From positions 1 through 33,406 of the forward strand of contig NZ_QWFA01000042.1 in assembly GCF_003501885.1 (NCBI RefSeq): a stretch of 33,406 bases of DNA, in the 5' to 3' direction. Below the pieces are notes generated by a model. It ran no database searches. It was not told the origin of the DNA and was given only the letters and a program-made list of their open reading frames with translations. The stretch comes from Streptomyces globisporus (lineage in GTDB: Bacteria > Actinomycetota > Actinomycetes > Streptomycetales > Streptomycetaceae). Position 1 is the first letter of the stretch; each line of letters opens with the position of its first letter. Of the stretch, positions 1-7,545 are shown piece by piece. The position numbers and the translations under genes were made by a program.

Positions 1-1553
1 CTCCCACAGGCACCACTCCCACAGCACCCCCGGCTTCGCCCCCCGGCCCGCCGACCCCGCCCATCCCGCTGGCGGAGCTGCTGGCGAGCAAGGACCTGGG
101 CCTGCGCAGGATCGCGGGCCCGGCCGAGGCCGAGCTGCTCTGGGTGCACACCTCGGAGATGGCGGACCCGTATCCGTACCTCCTCGGCGGCGAGCTGCTG
201 CTGAGCGCCGGGGTGCTGCTGACGGACCCGGACCACTACGTCGGCCGGCTGGTGGAGGCGGGGGCGGCGGCGCTGGGGTTCGGGGTGCGCCCGGTGCACG
301 AGACGGTGCCCGGGGCGCTGATCGAGGCGTGCGACCGGCAGGGCCTGCCGCTGCTGGAGGTACCGCCGCAGACCCCGTTCACGGCGATCGCGCGGGTGGT
401 GTGGCGGCTGATGGCCGAGGCGCGCCACCGCGAGCTGCGCCGGGTGACCCGCGCCCAGCAGGCCCTGGCGACGGCGGCGGCCCGCCCCGACCCCGTACCG
501 GCGGTCCTGCACCAGCTGGCGACGCAACTCGGCGGCCGGGCGGTGCTGCTGAGTGCACGGGGCGAGGAGGTCCACGCGGCGGGCCGCCGCCTGTCCCCGG
601 AGCCGGCGGGAGCCCTGACGCGGCTGGCTCGCGTGGTGGCCCGGGAACGCCCCGGCTCCCCCGCGTCGGCGACGGACACCCACGGCGCCACGCATCTGTC
701 GGCGTACGCGCTGGGCGGCGGCGACGGCCTGGTCCTGGCGCTGGCGGCCGGGCGGCGGGAGTCCGGCGACCACACGGTGGCGGGCATCGCGGTGGTCCTG
801 CTGTCGCTCCTGGCCGCCCCGCACCAGGGCGCGGACGCGGCGGGCCGTTCGGCGGCCCTGGTCCGCATGCTCCTGGGCGCCACCCCCGCCGAGGTGGCCC
901 CGCTCCTCGGCGCCACCGGCCCCTGGACGGTGATCCACGCGCGCCGCACGGACGGCACCCCGGCGGACGCCTTGACGGCCGGGGCCCTGGGCGCGTCGCT
1001 GGGCACGGCCCTGGTGGACGCGGGCCGTGGGGGCGGCGAGGCGGTACGGCTGCTGCTGCCGGGCGAAGCGGGGCGGCCGCTGCGGGAGGGCGAGGCAGCA
1101 CGGCCGCCGCAGGAGGGCAGGGCAGCACGGCCGCCGCAGGAGGCGGACAGGATCGCCCCGCAGCCCGGCTGGACGCTCGGCGCGTCCGCCCCCACCCCCG
1201 TCACCGCGCTCGACGCCGCCGACTCCCTGGCCGCCCGCGCCCTGGCCCACGCACAGGCGACCCGCGCCCCGCTGACGGTGGACGCCCCCGTGAGCGGCCT
1301 GGCCGCCCTGGTCCCGCCCGAGGAGGCGGCCGCCCACGCCCGCGCCCTCCTCGCCCCGCTCACCGCGCCGCTGGCCGACACCCTGCGCTGCTGGCTCTCC
1401 CTGCACGGCAGCTGGGACCGCACGGCGGTGGCGCTCGGCGTCCACCGCAACACGGTGCGCCAACGCATCGGGCGGTGCGGGGAGTTGCTGGGCGCGGACC
1501 TGGACGACATGGACGTACGGGCGGAGCTGTGGTTCGCGCTGCGGCAGGGCTGA
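1..1553 (+). CDS. PucR-family transcriptional regulator (5' end outside window)
   Basis: The reading frame is already open at base 3 and no stop or convincing start lies before the recognisable PucR N-terminal domain, so the gene begins upstream of the window; 516 residues are visible. The N-terminal part (IPLAELLASKDLGLRRIAG, then HTSEMADPYPYLLGGELLLS) matches the purine-catabolism-regulator-like domain. A variable GGDEF-like middle follows. The last 55 or so residues carry a PucR-type helix-turn-helix (GSWDRTAVALGVHRNTVRQRI). Family members are cytoplasmic DNA-binding regulators of purine, amine or amino-acid catabolism; the target here cannot be told because the upstream neighbours are missing. 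The odd feature is a run of three 9-residue repeats in the linker just before the last part of the middle domain. Family assignment is firm, function unknown. Confidence 0.88.
   Translation, partial: PTGTTPTAPPASPPGPPTPPIPLAELLASKDLGLRRIAGPAEAELLWVHTSEMADPYPYLLGGELLLSAGVLLTDPDHYVGRLVEAGAAALGFGVRPVHETVPGALIEACDRQGLPLLEVPPQTPFTAIARVVWRLMAEARHRELRRVTRAQQALATAAARPDPVPAVLHQLATQLGGRAVLLSARGEEVHAAGRRLSPEPAGALTRLARVVARERPGSPASATDTHGATHLSAYALGGGDGLVLALAAGRRESGDHTVAGIAVVLLSLLAAPHQGADAAGRSAALVRMLLGATPAEVAPLLGATGPWTVIHARRTDGTPADALTAGALGASLGTALVDAGRGGGEAVRLLLPGEAGRPLREGEAARPPQEGRAARPPQEADRIAPQPGWTLGASAPTPVTALDAADSLAARALAHAQATRAPLTVDAPVSGLAALVPPEEAAAHARALLAPLTAPLADTLRCWLSLHGSWDRTAVALGVHRNTVRQRIGRCGELLGADLDDMDVRAELWFALRQG
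1065..1145 (+). repeat. Three in-frame 27-bp tandem repeats inside the PucR gene
   Basis: Three consecutive 9-codon units encode EAGRPLREG, EAARPPQEG and RAARPPQEA. Units 2 and 3 share 23 identical bases at 1094-1116 and 1121-1143, so that duplication looks recent; unit 1 has diverged. The segment is a charged, proline-rich linker that the PucR fold does not need, and its copy number could vary between strains. Confidence 0.8.
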
Positions 1554-1668
1554 GCGAGGCAGACCGCGCGCCGCCCGAGTCACCGATGAGTTTCGGTGCC
1601 CGCCCCTGTCCTACTGGTGAACACCGCGACGGGCCCCGCCGCGGGCTCACGGACAGGCGGTACCGACG

Positions 1669-1938
1669 ATGGACAAGCAATTCACCGCGACTCTGCGAAA
1701 GAGCCCGAGCAAGGGCGGCTGGACCTACGTGGTGTGGCCCGAGTCGGCCGAGTTCTTCGGCACCCGCGGCCTGGTGAAGGTCCGGGGCACGGTCGACGGC
1801 CACCCGTTCCGGAGTTCGTTCATGGCCCTGGGCGACGGCACGCACAAGCTGCCCGTGAAGGCGGACGTACGCAAGGCGATCGGCAAGGAGGAGGGGGACA
1901 CCGTGACCGTCCGCCTGGAGGAGCGCATTTCCGACTGA
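1669..1938 (+). CDS. DUF1905 domain-containing small protein
   Basis: This 89-residue protein is a single DUF1905 domain, a small beta-barrel-like fold. The family pattern is visible: [20 protein letters not shown] at the start, then a [34 protein letters not shown] core (positions 30-62) and [20 protein letters not shown] at the end. The family is often found alone or fused to a YdeI/OmpD-associated domain; its biochemical role is not known. ATG 1669 is the natural start, with only a weak AGGCGG ahead. It lies 115 bases after the PucR gene and 35 bases before the broken GNAT gene. A second DUF1905-type protein, with the YdeI-like tail, is at 20094-20528. Confidence 0.85.
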   Translation: MDKQFTATLRKSPSKGGWTYVVWPESAEFFGTRGLVKVRGTVDGHPFRSSFMALGDGTHKLPVKADVRKAIGKEEGDTVTVRLEERISD

Positions 1939-1973
1939 CCAGGGGCGGGTAGGACACCCCTATCCTCGCCCCC

Positions 1974-2817
1974 ATGCCTCCTGTCGTACGGCGCCCCCTC
2001 TCCCGCTTCGACACCCCCCGGGCGCTGCGCGCGCTGACCGCGTGGACACCGGCCGACGCCCCGGCGGGGGGCCTGCACCCCGGGGACGCGGGCCGGCTGC
2101 TGTGCCACGCGGACGCGACGGTCCACCTCTGGGTCGACGCGCGGAGCACGGGACGCCCCCCTCGGCTCGACCCCCGGCACGACGCCGCGGCCCCGGTCGC
2201 GGTGGGCTTTCTCGGCGGACGCGTCCTACGGGTGACGGCAGCACCCGACGCCGACCTCGGGGCGCTCGCGGCGGACGCCGAGGAGTTGCTCGTACCGGGC
2301 ATCGACCGGTCCGACGGCCTGCCCGTACCGGGGTGGCACCCCCACCCGGAGGAGACCCGGCTCGTCCTGTCCTCGACCCCGCAGCCGGTGACGACCCGCG
2401 CCGAACCGGTCGGCGAGCCCGACGCCGCCGGCCGGGTGCTGATCCACAGGTCGGCCTTTCCCGGGTCGAAGTTCGCCCTGAAGCACTGGGAGACGATGCG
2501 GGCGGCCCCGGCGGGCCGTCTGTCCACGGAGACGCTCGTCACCGGACGGCGAGCCGGCGGCCGCCGCGACGGGCTGGTTCGCGGGCGCGGGCCGATGCGC
2601 CCTGCTCGAACCGGTCGGCACTCACCCGGACCACCGCGGCCACGGCTACGGCCGCGACGCCGTCCTGGGCACGTGCGCGGCCCTCGCCGACCGGGGCGCG
2701 AGCGCGGTGGCCGTCGTGACTCCGGCCCGCAACGAGGCGGCGGTGGCGCTCTACACATCGGCCGGATTCACCGTCGTACGCGAGAACCGCGACTGGACCC
2801 GCCCCCGCCGGGCGTGA
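1974..2817 (+). pseudogene. GNAT N-acetyltransferase disrupted by a one-base frameshift
   Basis: The frame from ATG 1974 encodes an acetyltransferase-like N-terminal half up to about 2,540 (ending APAGRLSTETLV). The GNAT half continues one base over, as PDGEPAAAATGWFAGAGRCA and then a classical acetyl-CoA-binding motif (EPVGTHPDHRGHGYGRDAVL) and a YTSAGFTVVRE end, stopping at TGA 2815. The span is 844 bases, that is 281 codons plus one, so one extra base somewhere near 2,535-2,550 explains everything. Intact relatives of this two-part type are about 280 residues. No Shine-Dalgarno precedes ATG 1974, but TATCCT lies at 1961-1966, so the mRNA may be leaderless. It may be a true pseudogene or a sequencing error; the substrate is unknown. 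Confidence 0.8.
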
Positions 2818-2898
2818 AACCGCCCCATCACTTCCGACGACCCTGGTGTGTACTCCGCGAGCGCCCCTCGGTATGTTGCAGTGGCAAAGGGGGATCGC

Positions 2899-3192
2899 GT
2901 GGCACGGGATTACGACAGTCAACTGCTGGAATCGGTGGGGGCACGCCGCCGCAGGATGCGCGATGCCCTGCTCTTCGGTGCGGGGCGCGCACGGCGCAGC
3001 GCCGACGAGCGGCTCGGGAAGGTATTCGCGGGTATCGCCATCACCGCTGTGCTCTGCGCCGGTTGCGTCGGCTGGTCCTTCCTCCAGCACACGCTGGAGA
3101 AGCAGAAGGCCGAGCAGGAGAAGCAGCAACAGCGGCAGGCGCAGCAGTACGAACCACCGGCACATTCTTCCGGCCCGGAGAAGGGGCCCTGA
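2899..3192 (+). CDS. Small membrane-anchored coiled-coil protein
   Basis: I chose GTG 2899 because AAAGGGGGA (2886-2894) sits directly upstream; this gives 97 residues. The cytoplasmic start is basic (GARRRRMRDALLFGAGRARR). One hydrophobic segment at about 45-67 (VFAGIAITAVLCAGCVGWSF) should span the membrane, followed by a Gln/Glu/Lys-rich coiled coil (LEKQKAEQEKQQQRQAQQY) and a short Pro/Ser tail ending at TGA 3190. It resembles conserved Streptomyces proteins of unknown function. The frame stays open past the stop and runs straight into the toxin-like domain at 3241-3585, so the two could once have been a single protein with a membrane stalk and an extracellular tip. GTG 2848 and GTG 2881 are alternative starts. 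Confidence 0.7.
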   Translation: MARDYDSQLLESVGARRRRMRDALLFGAGRARRSADERLGKVFAGIAITAVLCAGCVGWSFLQHTLEKQKAEQEKQQQRQAQQYEPPAHSSGPEKGP

Positions 3193-3240
3193 TCAACTCC
3201 GGCCGGGAAACGATCCGGTGGCCGAAAATTCACCGGGCCG

Positions 3241-3585
3241 TTGACCGGCACTGCGGTGGACGGGGTGACCGGCCGTGCGCACCGCGTCGGCGCGTTCGCG
3301 ACACGCTTCGACAACGCGGAAGACATGGCGCGAGCCGACGCCTACTTCCGCGCCGAGATGGCTCGCACCGGGGAAGAGGCTATAGAGACTTCGATCGAGG
3401 ACGTGCTCGGTCCTGGGGCAGAGGAAAGGTTCACGGGCTACTATCGTGACCCGGCCAACCTTGACGAATTCAAGCCGGTGAATTTCGAAGGCGGAACAAT
3501 TATGCCTCTGTACCGGCAGAATCCCGACGGCACATACCGCCTGCACACCATGTTCGCAAACCCGGCCCCTGGCCGCCACCCATAA
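3241..3585 (+). CDS. Toxin-like C-terminal domain lacking a delivery domain
   Basis: This ORF of up to 114 residues is in the same frame as the preceding membrane protein and begins 48 bases after its TGA. The candidate starts TTG 3241, GTG 3256 and GTG 3265 lack a convincing ribosome site, and ATG 3325 has only a weak GGAAG. The protein is soluble, mixed alpha/beta, and ends FTGYYRDPANLDEFKPVNF ... GGTIMPLYRQNPDGTYRLHTMF. I do not recognise a named family. The size, the compact Asp/Arg/Tyr-rich C-terminal domain and the small gene directly behind it, whose Shine-Dalgarno overlaps this stop codon, are what one expects of a polymorphic-toxin tip. It could be an orphan toxin cassette, the severed end of the upstream gene, or non-functional. 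The toxin role is inference. Confidence 0.5.
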   Translation: MTGTAVDGVTGRAHRVGAFATRFDNAEDMARADAYFRAEMARTGEEAIETSIEDVLGPGAEERFTGYYRDPANLDEFKPVNFEGGTIMPLYRQNPDGTYRLHTMFANPAPGRHP

Positions 3586-3597
3586 GGAAGCATTTCG

Positions 3598-3888
3598 ATG
3601 GACGCACGTTTCAGGAACTTCTTCAGGGCAAACCTGGATCTTGAGCGAGGGTATGAAAATACAGGAGACCTCAGGCCCACACTACTGAGCTACAGCGATT
3701 CCTACGTGAAATTGATTCGCGAGGGATTCGAACAGATTCTGTCGGATGATTCTTTCGGACCAGCCGAGTACGAAAGGCTGACCGATATCGAATTCCCTGA
3801 CAGGGAAACCCTCCACACCTATCTCCGAGACATGTACGACTATCTTTTCAATAATGCGCCGGAACAGCCGATGCCACCGGGCTACTAG
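3598..3888 (+). CDS. Probable immunity protein to the adjacent toxin-like domain
   Basis: ATG 3598 is preceded by AAGGAAG (3584-3590), which overlaps the stop codon of the toxin-like ORF, so the two are translated as a pair. The 96-residue product is small, acidic and predicted all-helical (MDARFRNFFRANLDLERGY, then YVKLIREGFEQILSDDSF and LHTYLRDMYDYLF), reminiscent of CdiI-type contact-dependent-inhibition immunity proteins, though I cannot prove membership. Codon use is clearly foreign: by hand count 37 of 96 sense codons end in A or T, against very few in neighbouring Streptomyces genes. Small size, partner gene and foreign composition support an immunity role by inference only. Confidence 0.55.
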   Translation: MDARFRNFFRANLDLERGYENTGDLRPTLLSYSDSYVKLIREGFEQILSDDSFGPAEYERLTDIEFPDRETLHTYLRDMYDYLFNNAPEQPMPPGY

Positions 3889-4089
3889 TGGGCTGCGCGG
3901 GACTGAACCTGGCTCCACCGCGTGAATTCTGGTCGTGAACGCCGGATGAGCTCCGGGGGCTTCTTCGGGGTGAGGCAGCAGTGAGCGTCGGGGGCCGAGC
4001 ACCTTCTCCCATCACGCCTGACTCGGCGGATTGCCAGGCTGATGCCCCTGGTCGCCCGCGAGACCGAGGCCTCTCTACCCTTTACCGGC

Positions 4090-4728
4090 ATGGGGATATG
4101 CATTGACGTACTGATCGTCGACTGGGACCACCTCATGTCGGAACCGAGCGATCAGCACTACGGGATGTTGCATGATGCCGGTTTCTCCGTGGGCGAGGAG
4201 TGGTGGGCCGCCGGTCCCGGCCATCCGTCACCCATAGGTCCTCAGTGGTTCTGGCCCTCTCCTTCCGCCCTCGGCTGGTTCGGGAAGTACGACTTCGGGG
4301 CCGTCGGTTTCTCGTACAAGGATCACTTCGCGGCGAGCGAGCACTGGGAGGCGATTCGGGGGTTCGTCCCGCCTGCAATGCGGTCGGCCGTGGACCGGTT
4401 CATCGATCCGCTCTTCTGGGGCGGGCTGGAGTACATGGCCGACCAGGACTCCGAGGGGGCCGCGGCGCACGTATCGGTGGTCTTGCCCCCTGCACCGCCG
4501 GATCACCTCCTGTGGTGTCCTCCTGAAGCTGCCTCTTCGCTGAAACTGTTCTGGGATCTGGTCGGCACCCAACTCGAAGCGCTCCAAGAGCCGTTCGAGC
4601 GGTACGCTCACGCCGGATCCAGCCGCATCAACAGCTTCGACGCGTTCGTTGGGCTGCTCCGCGGGTGGGGTGACGTCATCGGCCAGGCCCAGCAGCGTGG
4701 CTGGGGCGTTGTTGGGCTGCGTTGCTGA
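4090..4728 (+). CDS. Conserved Streptomyces protein of unknown function
   Basis: From ATG 4090 the product is 212 residues, beginning with a beta-strand-like MGICIDVLIVDWDHL and ending QQRGWGVVGLRC, both of which I recall as conserved in a Streptomyces family of unknown role. The middle is rich in Trp, Phe and Tyr (EEWWAAGPGHP, WFWPSPSALGWFGKYDFG), has no signal peptide or membrane span, and carries no catalytic motif I can name. The in-frame ATG 4042 is a possible earlier start, but the family start fits 4090, where TACCCT at 4076-4081 would give a nearly leaderless mRNA. The 200 bases before it contain nothing recognisable. Probably a cytoplasmic protein; possibly part of the accessory set next to the toxin-like locus. 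Confidence 0.7.
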   Translation: MGICIDVLIVDWDHLMSEPSDQHYGMLHDAGFSVGEEWWAAGPGHPSPIGPQWFWPSPSALGWFGKYDFGAVGFSYKDHFAASEHWEAIRGFVPPAMRSAVDRFIDPLFWGGLEYMADQDSEGAAAHVSVVLPPAPPDHLLWCPPEAASSLKLFWDLVGTQLEALQEPFERYAHAGSSRINSFDAFVGLLRGWGDVIGQAQQRGWGVVGLRC

Positions 4729-4773
4729 AGGCGGACGCGGAAGCAATGTCCGGTTGGGGGATTGGATAGTTCC

Positions 4774-5091
4774 ATGGTGAGGCAGGAGCACACGAAGAAG
4801 AGGCAGGCTCCCTTCGGCATGCCCAAGGGCATCGTCCTTCTCGCGACGCCGGAAGGCTGGCGCCACAGTGTTCTCACCGAGGAAGGCGGGACACTCTGCG
4901 GGCGCCTTACCGGTCTGCCGCCCGATACCGACCCGGCCGAGGCACGGGCCGCCGTGACCGCGGTGGTGGTGGGACTCGCGCACGACGTGAACGAAGCTGA
5001 CGTCGACGTGGTCTGGGATCAGCCTCGGGAACCCGGGTCCTGGACAGCCCGAGTCACCGTTGTGGCGCCCCCACCGAGCGCCCGGGGTTGA
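4774..5091 (+). CDS. Hypothetical protein, about 105 residues
   Basis: The ORF starts at ATG 4774 (GTG 4777 and TTG 4762 are alternatives, with GGTTGGGGG at 4752-4760 as the only ribosome-site-like run). It encodes a small soluble protein: a basic start (MVRQEHTKKRQAPFGMPKG), a beta-rich part (GIVLLATPEGWRHSVLTEEG), an Ala-rich helix (DPAEARAAVTAVVVGLAHDV) and a final strand pair (DVDVVWDQPREPGSWTARVT). Codon bias is normal for the host, supporting a real gene. I do not recognise the family. It lies 45 bases after the preceding gene and converges on the DUF1707 gene with a nine-base gap. Confidence 0.6.
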   Translation: MVRQEHTKKRQAPFGMPKGIVLLATPEGWRHSVLTEEGGTLCGRLTGLPPDTDPAEARAAVTAVVVGLAHDVNEADVDVVWDQPREPGSWTARVTVVAPPPSARG

Positions 5092-5100
5092 GCAACAGGC

Positions 5101-5724
5101 TCAGTCCTGCGTCGCGTTGCCGTCCAGCTTCCTGCGTTCCCGCTTGCCGGGGTGGCGGATGACCACTCCGGCCATGCCGCCGGACCCGGTGAGCCGGATC
5201 AGTGGCGTTCCCGGGAGGCGGTCGGGAGTCGTCTTGTCCTTCAGGCCGCCGAAGCCGGGGGCCAGGCCGGTGGTGTCCGCGGCCCAGCCGTCGGGGATGA
5301 CGATCGTGACGCCGGAGGTCTCCCCGTACGCCTCCACCACGACCTCCGCGAGGCGGCACTCGACCCGGGTGAAGTCGAGGCTCACCCCTCCCACGCCCGC
5401 GTGCGCGATCACGTGCCCGGGGACCTCCCAGCGGCCGGGGCCCCGGGACGCGCCGTACATGCCGCCCTTGAGTACCAGCGGCGGCAGGTTCTCGGCTGCC
5501 GACGAAGGCGGCTTCGGCAAGTCGGCCGTGAGGAGCGCCAGTTCACCGTATGTCTTCGACGTCAGCGCCTGCTCCAGGCGGGAATCCAGCTCATCGAGGT
5601 CGATGCGCCCCTCTGCCGCCGCGTCGCGGAGCTGCTCCACCACTGCTTCCCGGTCGTCGTGAGAAGCTCGGAGCTCTCCTGATGGGACGGGGCGTGGAGT
5701 GGGCTCCGGGGGCTGGGCGGTCAT
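5101..5724 (-). CDS. DUF1707 domain protein
   Basis: The 207-residue protein starts with a Pro-rich stretch, then the DUF1707 domain (RASHDDREAVVEQLRDAAAE GRIDLDELDSRL, about residues 19-52, ending TYGELALLTADLP), a short N-terminal domain common in actinobacterial proteins. The rest (about 75-200) is a beta-rich domain resembling cell-wall-active-antibiotic-response/LiaF-like C-terminal domains (VSLDFTRVECRLAEVVVEAY, GVTIVIPDGWAADT). No membrane segment is seen, so it is probably cytoplasmic or peripherally membrane-linked. At ATG 5722-5724 there is no Shine-Dalgarno; on the coding strand TATTCT (plus-strand 5732-5737) sits seven bases upstream, consistent with a leaderless transcript. The role of the family is not established. 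Confidence 0.85.
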   Translation of the reverse strand: MTAQPPEPTPRPVPSGELRASHDDREAVVEQLRDAAAEGRIDLDELDSRLEQALTSKTYGELALLTADLPKPPSSAAENLPPLVLKGGMYGASRGPGRWEVPGHVIAHAGVGGVSLDFTRVECRLAEVVVEAYGETSGVTIVIPDGWAADTTGLAPGFGGLKDKTTPDRLPGTPLIRLTGSGGMAGVVIRHPGKRERRKLDGNATQD

Positions 5725-5760
5725 GATCCCAAGAATAGGCAGTCGGCGGACGGGGCGAAC

Positions 5761-5790
5761 AGGGGCAGCGCATTGCGAGCGCCGCCCCCT
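5761..5790 (-). terminator. Possible hairpin terminator after the FG-GAP gene
   Basis: An imperfect inverted repeat (AGGGGCAGCGC and GCGCCGCCCCCT, with one bulge and one mismatch around a seven-base loop) lies 69 bases beyond the stop of the FG-GAP gene and before the DUF1707 start. No U-tract follows, as is usual in Streptomyces. It is weaker than the stems at 28741, 13277 and 15765. Confidence 0.4.
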
Positions 5791-5858
5791 GCGACGCGCT
5801 CGTACCGGCGTAGTGAGCGGATGTCCGCCGGCATCCCGGTGGCTCGTGAACAGCCCCG

Positions 5859-7280
5859 TCAGCCCAGCCAGTTGCCGAAGCGGACCGCCGACGGCGTGAC
5901 GCCCAGGCTCGCCTCGCCGAAGGAGACGCTGCCCTTGGTGACCGGGCCCGTGCGGCTGCCCTTGAAGAGCCAGACGCCGCCCTGGTTGGTGTTCTCGCCG
6001 GGGGCGGCCACCGCAAGCGTGGCCGGTACGTTCTTGGCCCCGGACACCACATGGACCTCGCCGCCGAACGCGTCGCCCTGCTCGTCGACGCCGGGCACGT
6101 CCACCGTGGACTGGCCGATCACCTTCGTGTCGGCGCCCGTGATGCCCGAGGCTCGGCCCTTGAAGACCAGGACCCCTCCGGCGTCCTTCGCCGTGCCGAC
6201 GTCCTCGCCCGGCAGGCCCACGACGACCTCGCCGTAGCCGTCGCCGTCCAGGTCCCCCACCGCGGCGCTCGCGCCCAGGGCGTCGCCCTTCTCGTCGGCG
6301 CCCGGCACCCCGGCCGTGGCCTGGGTGATCCACTTCGGCTTCACGGAGGTGTTCTGCCCCTTGGGGCCGCCGAGGGCGACCGCCACCGCGCCGCCCTTGC
6401 TCGGGAAGTCCACGTCGCTGTCCAGGCCGGTGGGCCGCCGGGTGAAGACCAGGTCCGGGTACGCGTCGCCGTTGACCGAACCGACCGTCACCGAGGCGTG
6501 GTTGAGGTACGTTCCCGGCGCGGTGACGATGTCGGTGCGGGTGAAGCCCGTGCCGGTCGACAGGTACAGCGACGTCCCGCCGCAGTCCGGCTCGTCGTTG
6601 CAGCCGGTGCGTACCAGCAGGTCGTCCTTGCCGTCGTTGTTGATGTCCGCGGCCTGCAGTCCCTCGTAGGTCGTGACTCCGTCGGCGGTCAGCGCCGTGC
6701 GGGTGCTTCCGACCGAGCCGTCCGCGCCGATGTTCTCGCTGAGCACGATCCTGCCGGCCCATTCGGTGTTGTCGATCCCGGCCACGTCCGCCCGGCCGTC
6801 GCCGCCGAAGTCGCCCACCGCGTTGCCCTGCCCCTGGAACTCGACGGCCCGGGTACCGAGACCGCTCTTGCCGCCGAACAGGATGATCGGGCGGCCGTTT
6901 CCGGCCGAGACCAGCAGGTCGGTGTAGCCGTCGGCGTCGATGTCGGCGGGCGCCGAACCGCCGAAGCGCGCGTTCGCGGCGGCCGAGCCGGGGACTCCGG
7001 CCGTGTTCTGGTTGATCACCTGGTGCCGGGCCGGGCTGATGCCCTTCGCGTCACCCCGATACACCGCCACGTAACCGGCCTTCTTGATGCCGGAGACGGT
7101 CCCGTCGAGCACCGAGGCGATCATGTCCTCGTACCCGTCACCGTTGAAGTCGACCTGCTGACGGACTGCGGAGGCCTGCGCGGCCGCCACCGCCGTACCG
7201 GAGAAGGCCGGGGCGGCGGTCGCCGTGGCGGCGAGCGTCACGAAGATCGCCGAAGCGGTACGGAGTCGAGAAGTCTTCAT
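5859..7280 (-). CDS. Secreted FG-GAP/VCBS repeat protein
   Basis: The 473-residue product has a Sec-type signal peptide (MKTSRLRTASAIFVTLAATA, then APAFSGTAVAAAQA) and so is exported. The mature part is a run of FG-GAP repeats expected to form an integrin-alpha-like beta-propeller. Calcium-binding loops of DxNxDGxxD type recur: DFNGDGYED, DIDADGYTD, DFGGDGRAD, DINNDGKDD, a degenerate SVNGDAYPD and DLDGDGYGE; FG-GAP signatures such as VVGLPGEDVG and AVAAPGENTNQGG also recur. ATG 7278-7280 is preceded on the coding strand by GGGGGA at good spacing. There is no catalytic domain or anchor, so binding of a carbohydrate or protein ligand is the likely role, but no ligand can be named. It is divergent from the methyltransferase gene and stands alone. 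Confidence 0.9.
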   Translation of the reverse strand: MKTSRLRTASAIFVTLAATATAAPAFSGTAVAAAQASAVRQQVDFNGDGYEDMIASVLDGTVSGIKKAGYVAVYRGDAKGISPARHQVINQNTAGVPGSAAANARFGGSAPADIDADGYTDLLVSAGNGRPIILFGGKSGLGTRAVEFQGQGNAVGDFGGDGRADVAGIDNTEWAGRIVLSENIGADGSVGSTRTALTADGVTTYEGLQAADINNDGKDDLLVRTGCNDEPDCGGTSLYLSTGTGFTRTDIVTAPGTYLNHASVTVGSVNGDAYPDLVFTRRPTGLDSDVDFPSKGGAVAVALGGPKGQNTSVKPKWITQATAGVPGADEKGDALGASAAVGDLDGDGYGEVVVGLPGEDVGTAKDAGGVLVFKGRASGITGADTKVIGQSTVDVPGVDEQGDAFGGEVHVVSGAKNVPATLAVAAPGENTNQGGVWLFKGSRTGPVTKGSVSFGEASLGVTPSAVRFGNWLG

Positions 7281-7487
7281 GGTTCATCCCCCGGATGCGC
7301 GCGTGCGTACTACGGGCGGGTCTGCTGCCCGTCATCTGCCCAGAAAGACCATCCGTGCCGCGAATGGTTGTGCGCTCAGGTTCCGGACGGTTCGCCCGTC
7401 GGCTGCTCAGGAGCTGCCTGCGTGCCGTCCGCGAGGTGCGGACGAGTTGTCCGCGCATTGCCTCCACTGCCGGCTTCGGCGCCATCT

Positions 7488-7506
7488 TCTTGCGTTAGCG
7501 GCAAGA
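7488..7506. promoter_or_regulatory. Inverted repeat TCTTGC-N7-GCAAGA upstream of the methyltransferase
   Basis: Perfect 6-bp arms separated by seven bases lie 39 bases before ATG 7546, in the 265-base divergent region between the FG-GAP and methyltransferase genes. Size and position suit a dimeric repressor or activator site. No regulator gene is adjacent, and I cannot name the protein. The rest of the region shows nothing else I can support. Confidence 0.4.
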
Positions 7507-7545
7507 CTGCATGCGTCAGGCGCAGGAGACCGTACGCTCGATCTC

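Noticed and set aside
236..1510. Minus-strand open frame opposite the PucR regulator
   Set aside because: Antisense shadow; the plus strand has conserved PucR and helix-turn-helix motifs.
1586..1620. GATGAGTTT followed by GTCCTACTGG upstream of the DUF1905 gene as a sigma-factor promoter
   Set aside because: The bipartite look is suggestive, but there is no second copy in the window and I could not tie it to a known sigma-factor consensus.
3889..4089. Possible transposase remnant between the immunity-like gene and the next gene
   Set aside because: Translations in all frames gave only short basic fragments that I could not match to a transposase; there are no terminal inverted repeats.
5088..5104. 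TGAGC-AACAG-GCTCA as a bidirectional terminator between 5091 and 5101
   Set aside because: Only a five-base stem, and it includes the stop codons of both genes; too weak to call.
7281..7545. Short ORFs on both strands in the divergent gap (for example 7295-7498 plus)
   Set aside because: No ribosome site or conserved pattern; the codons are not biased as in real genes here.
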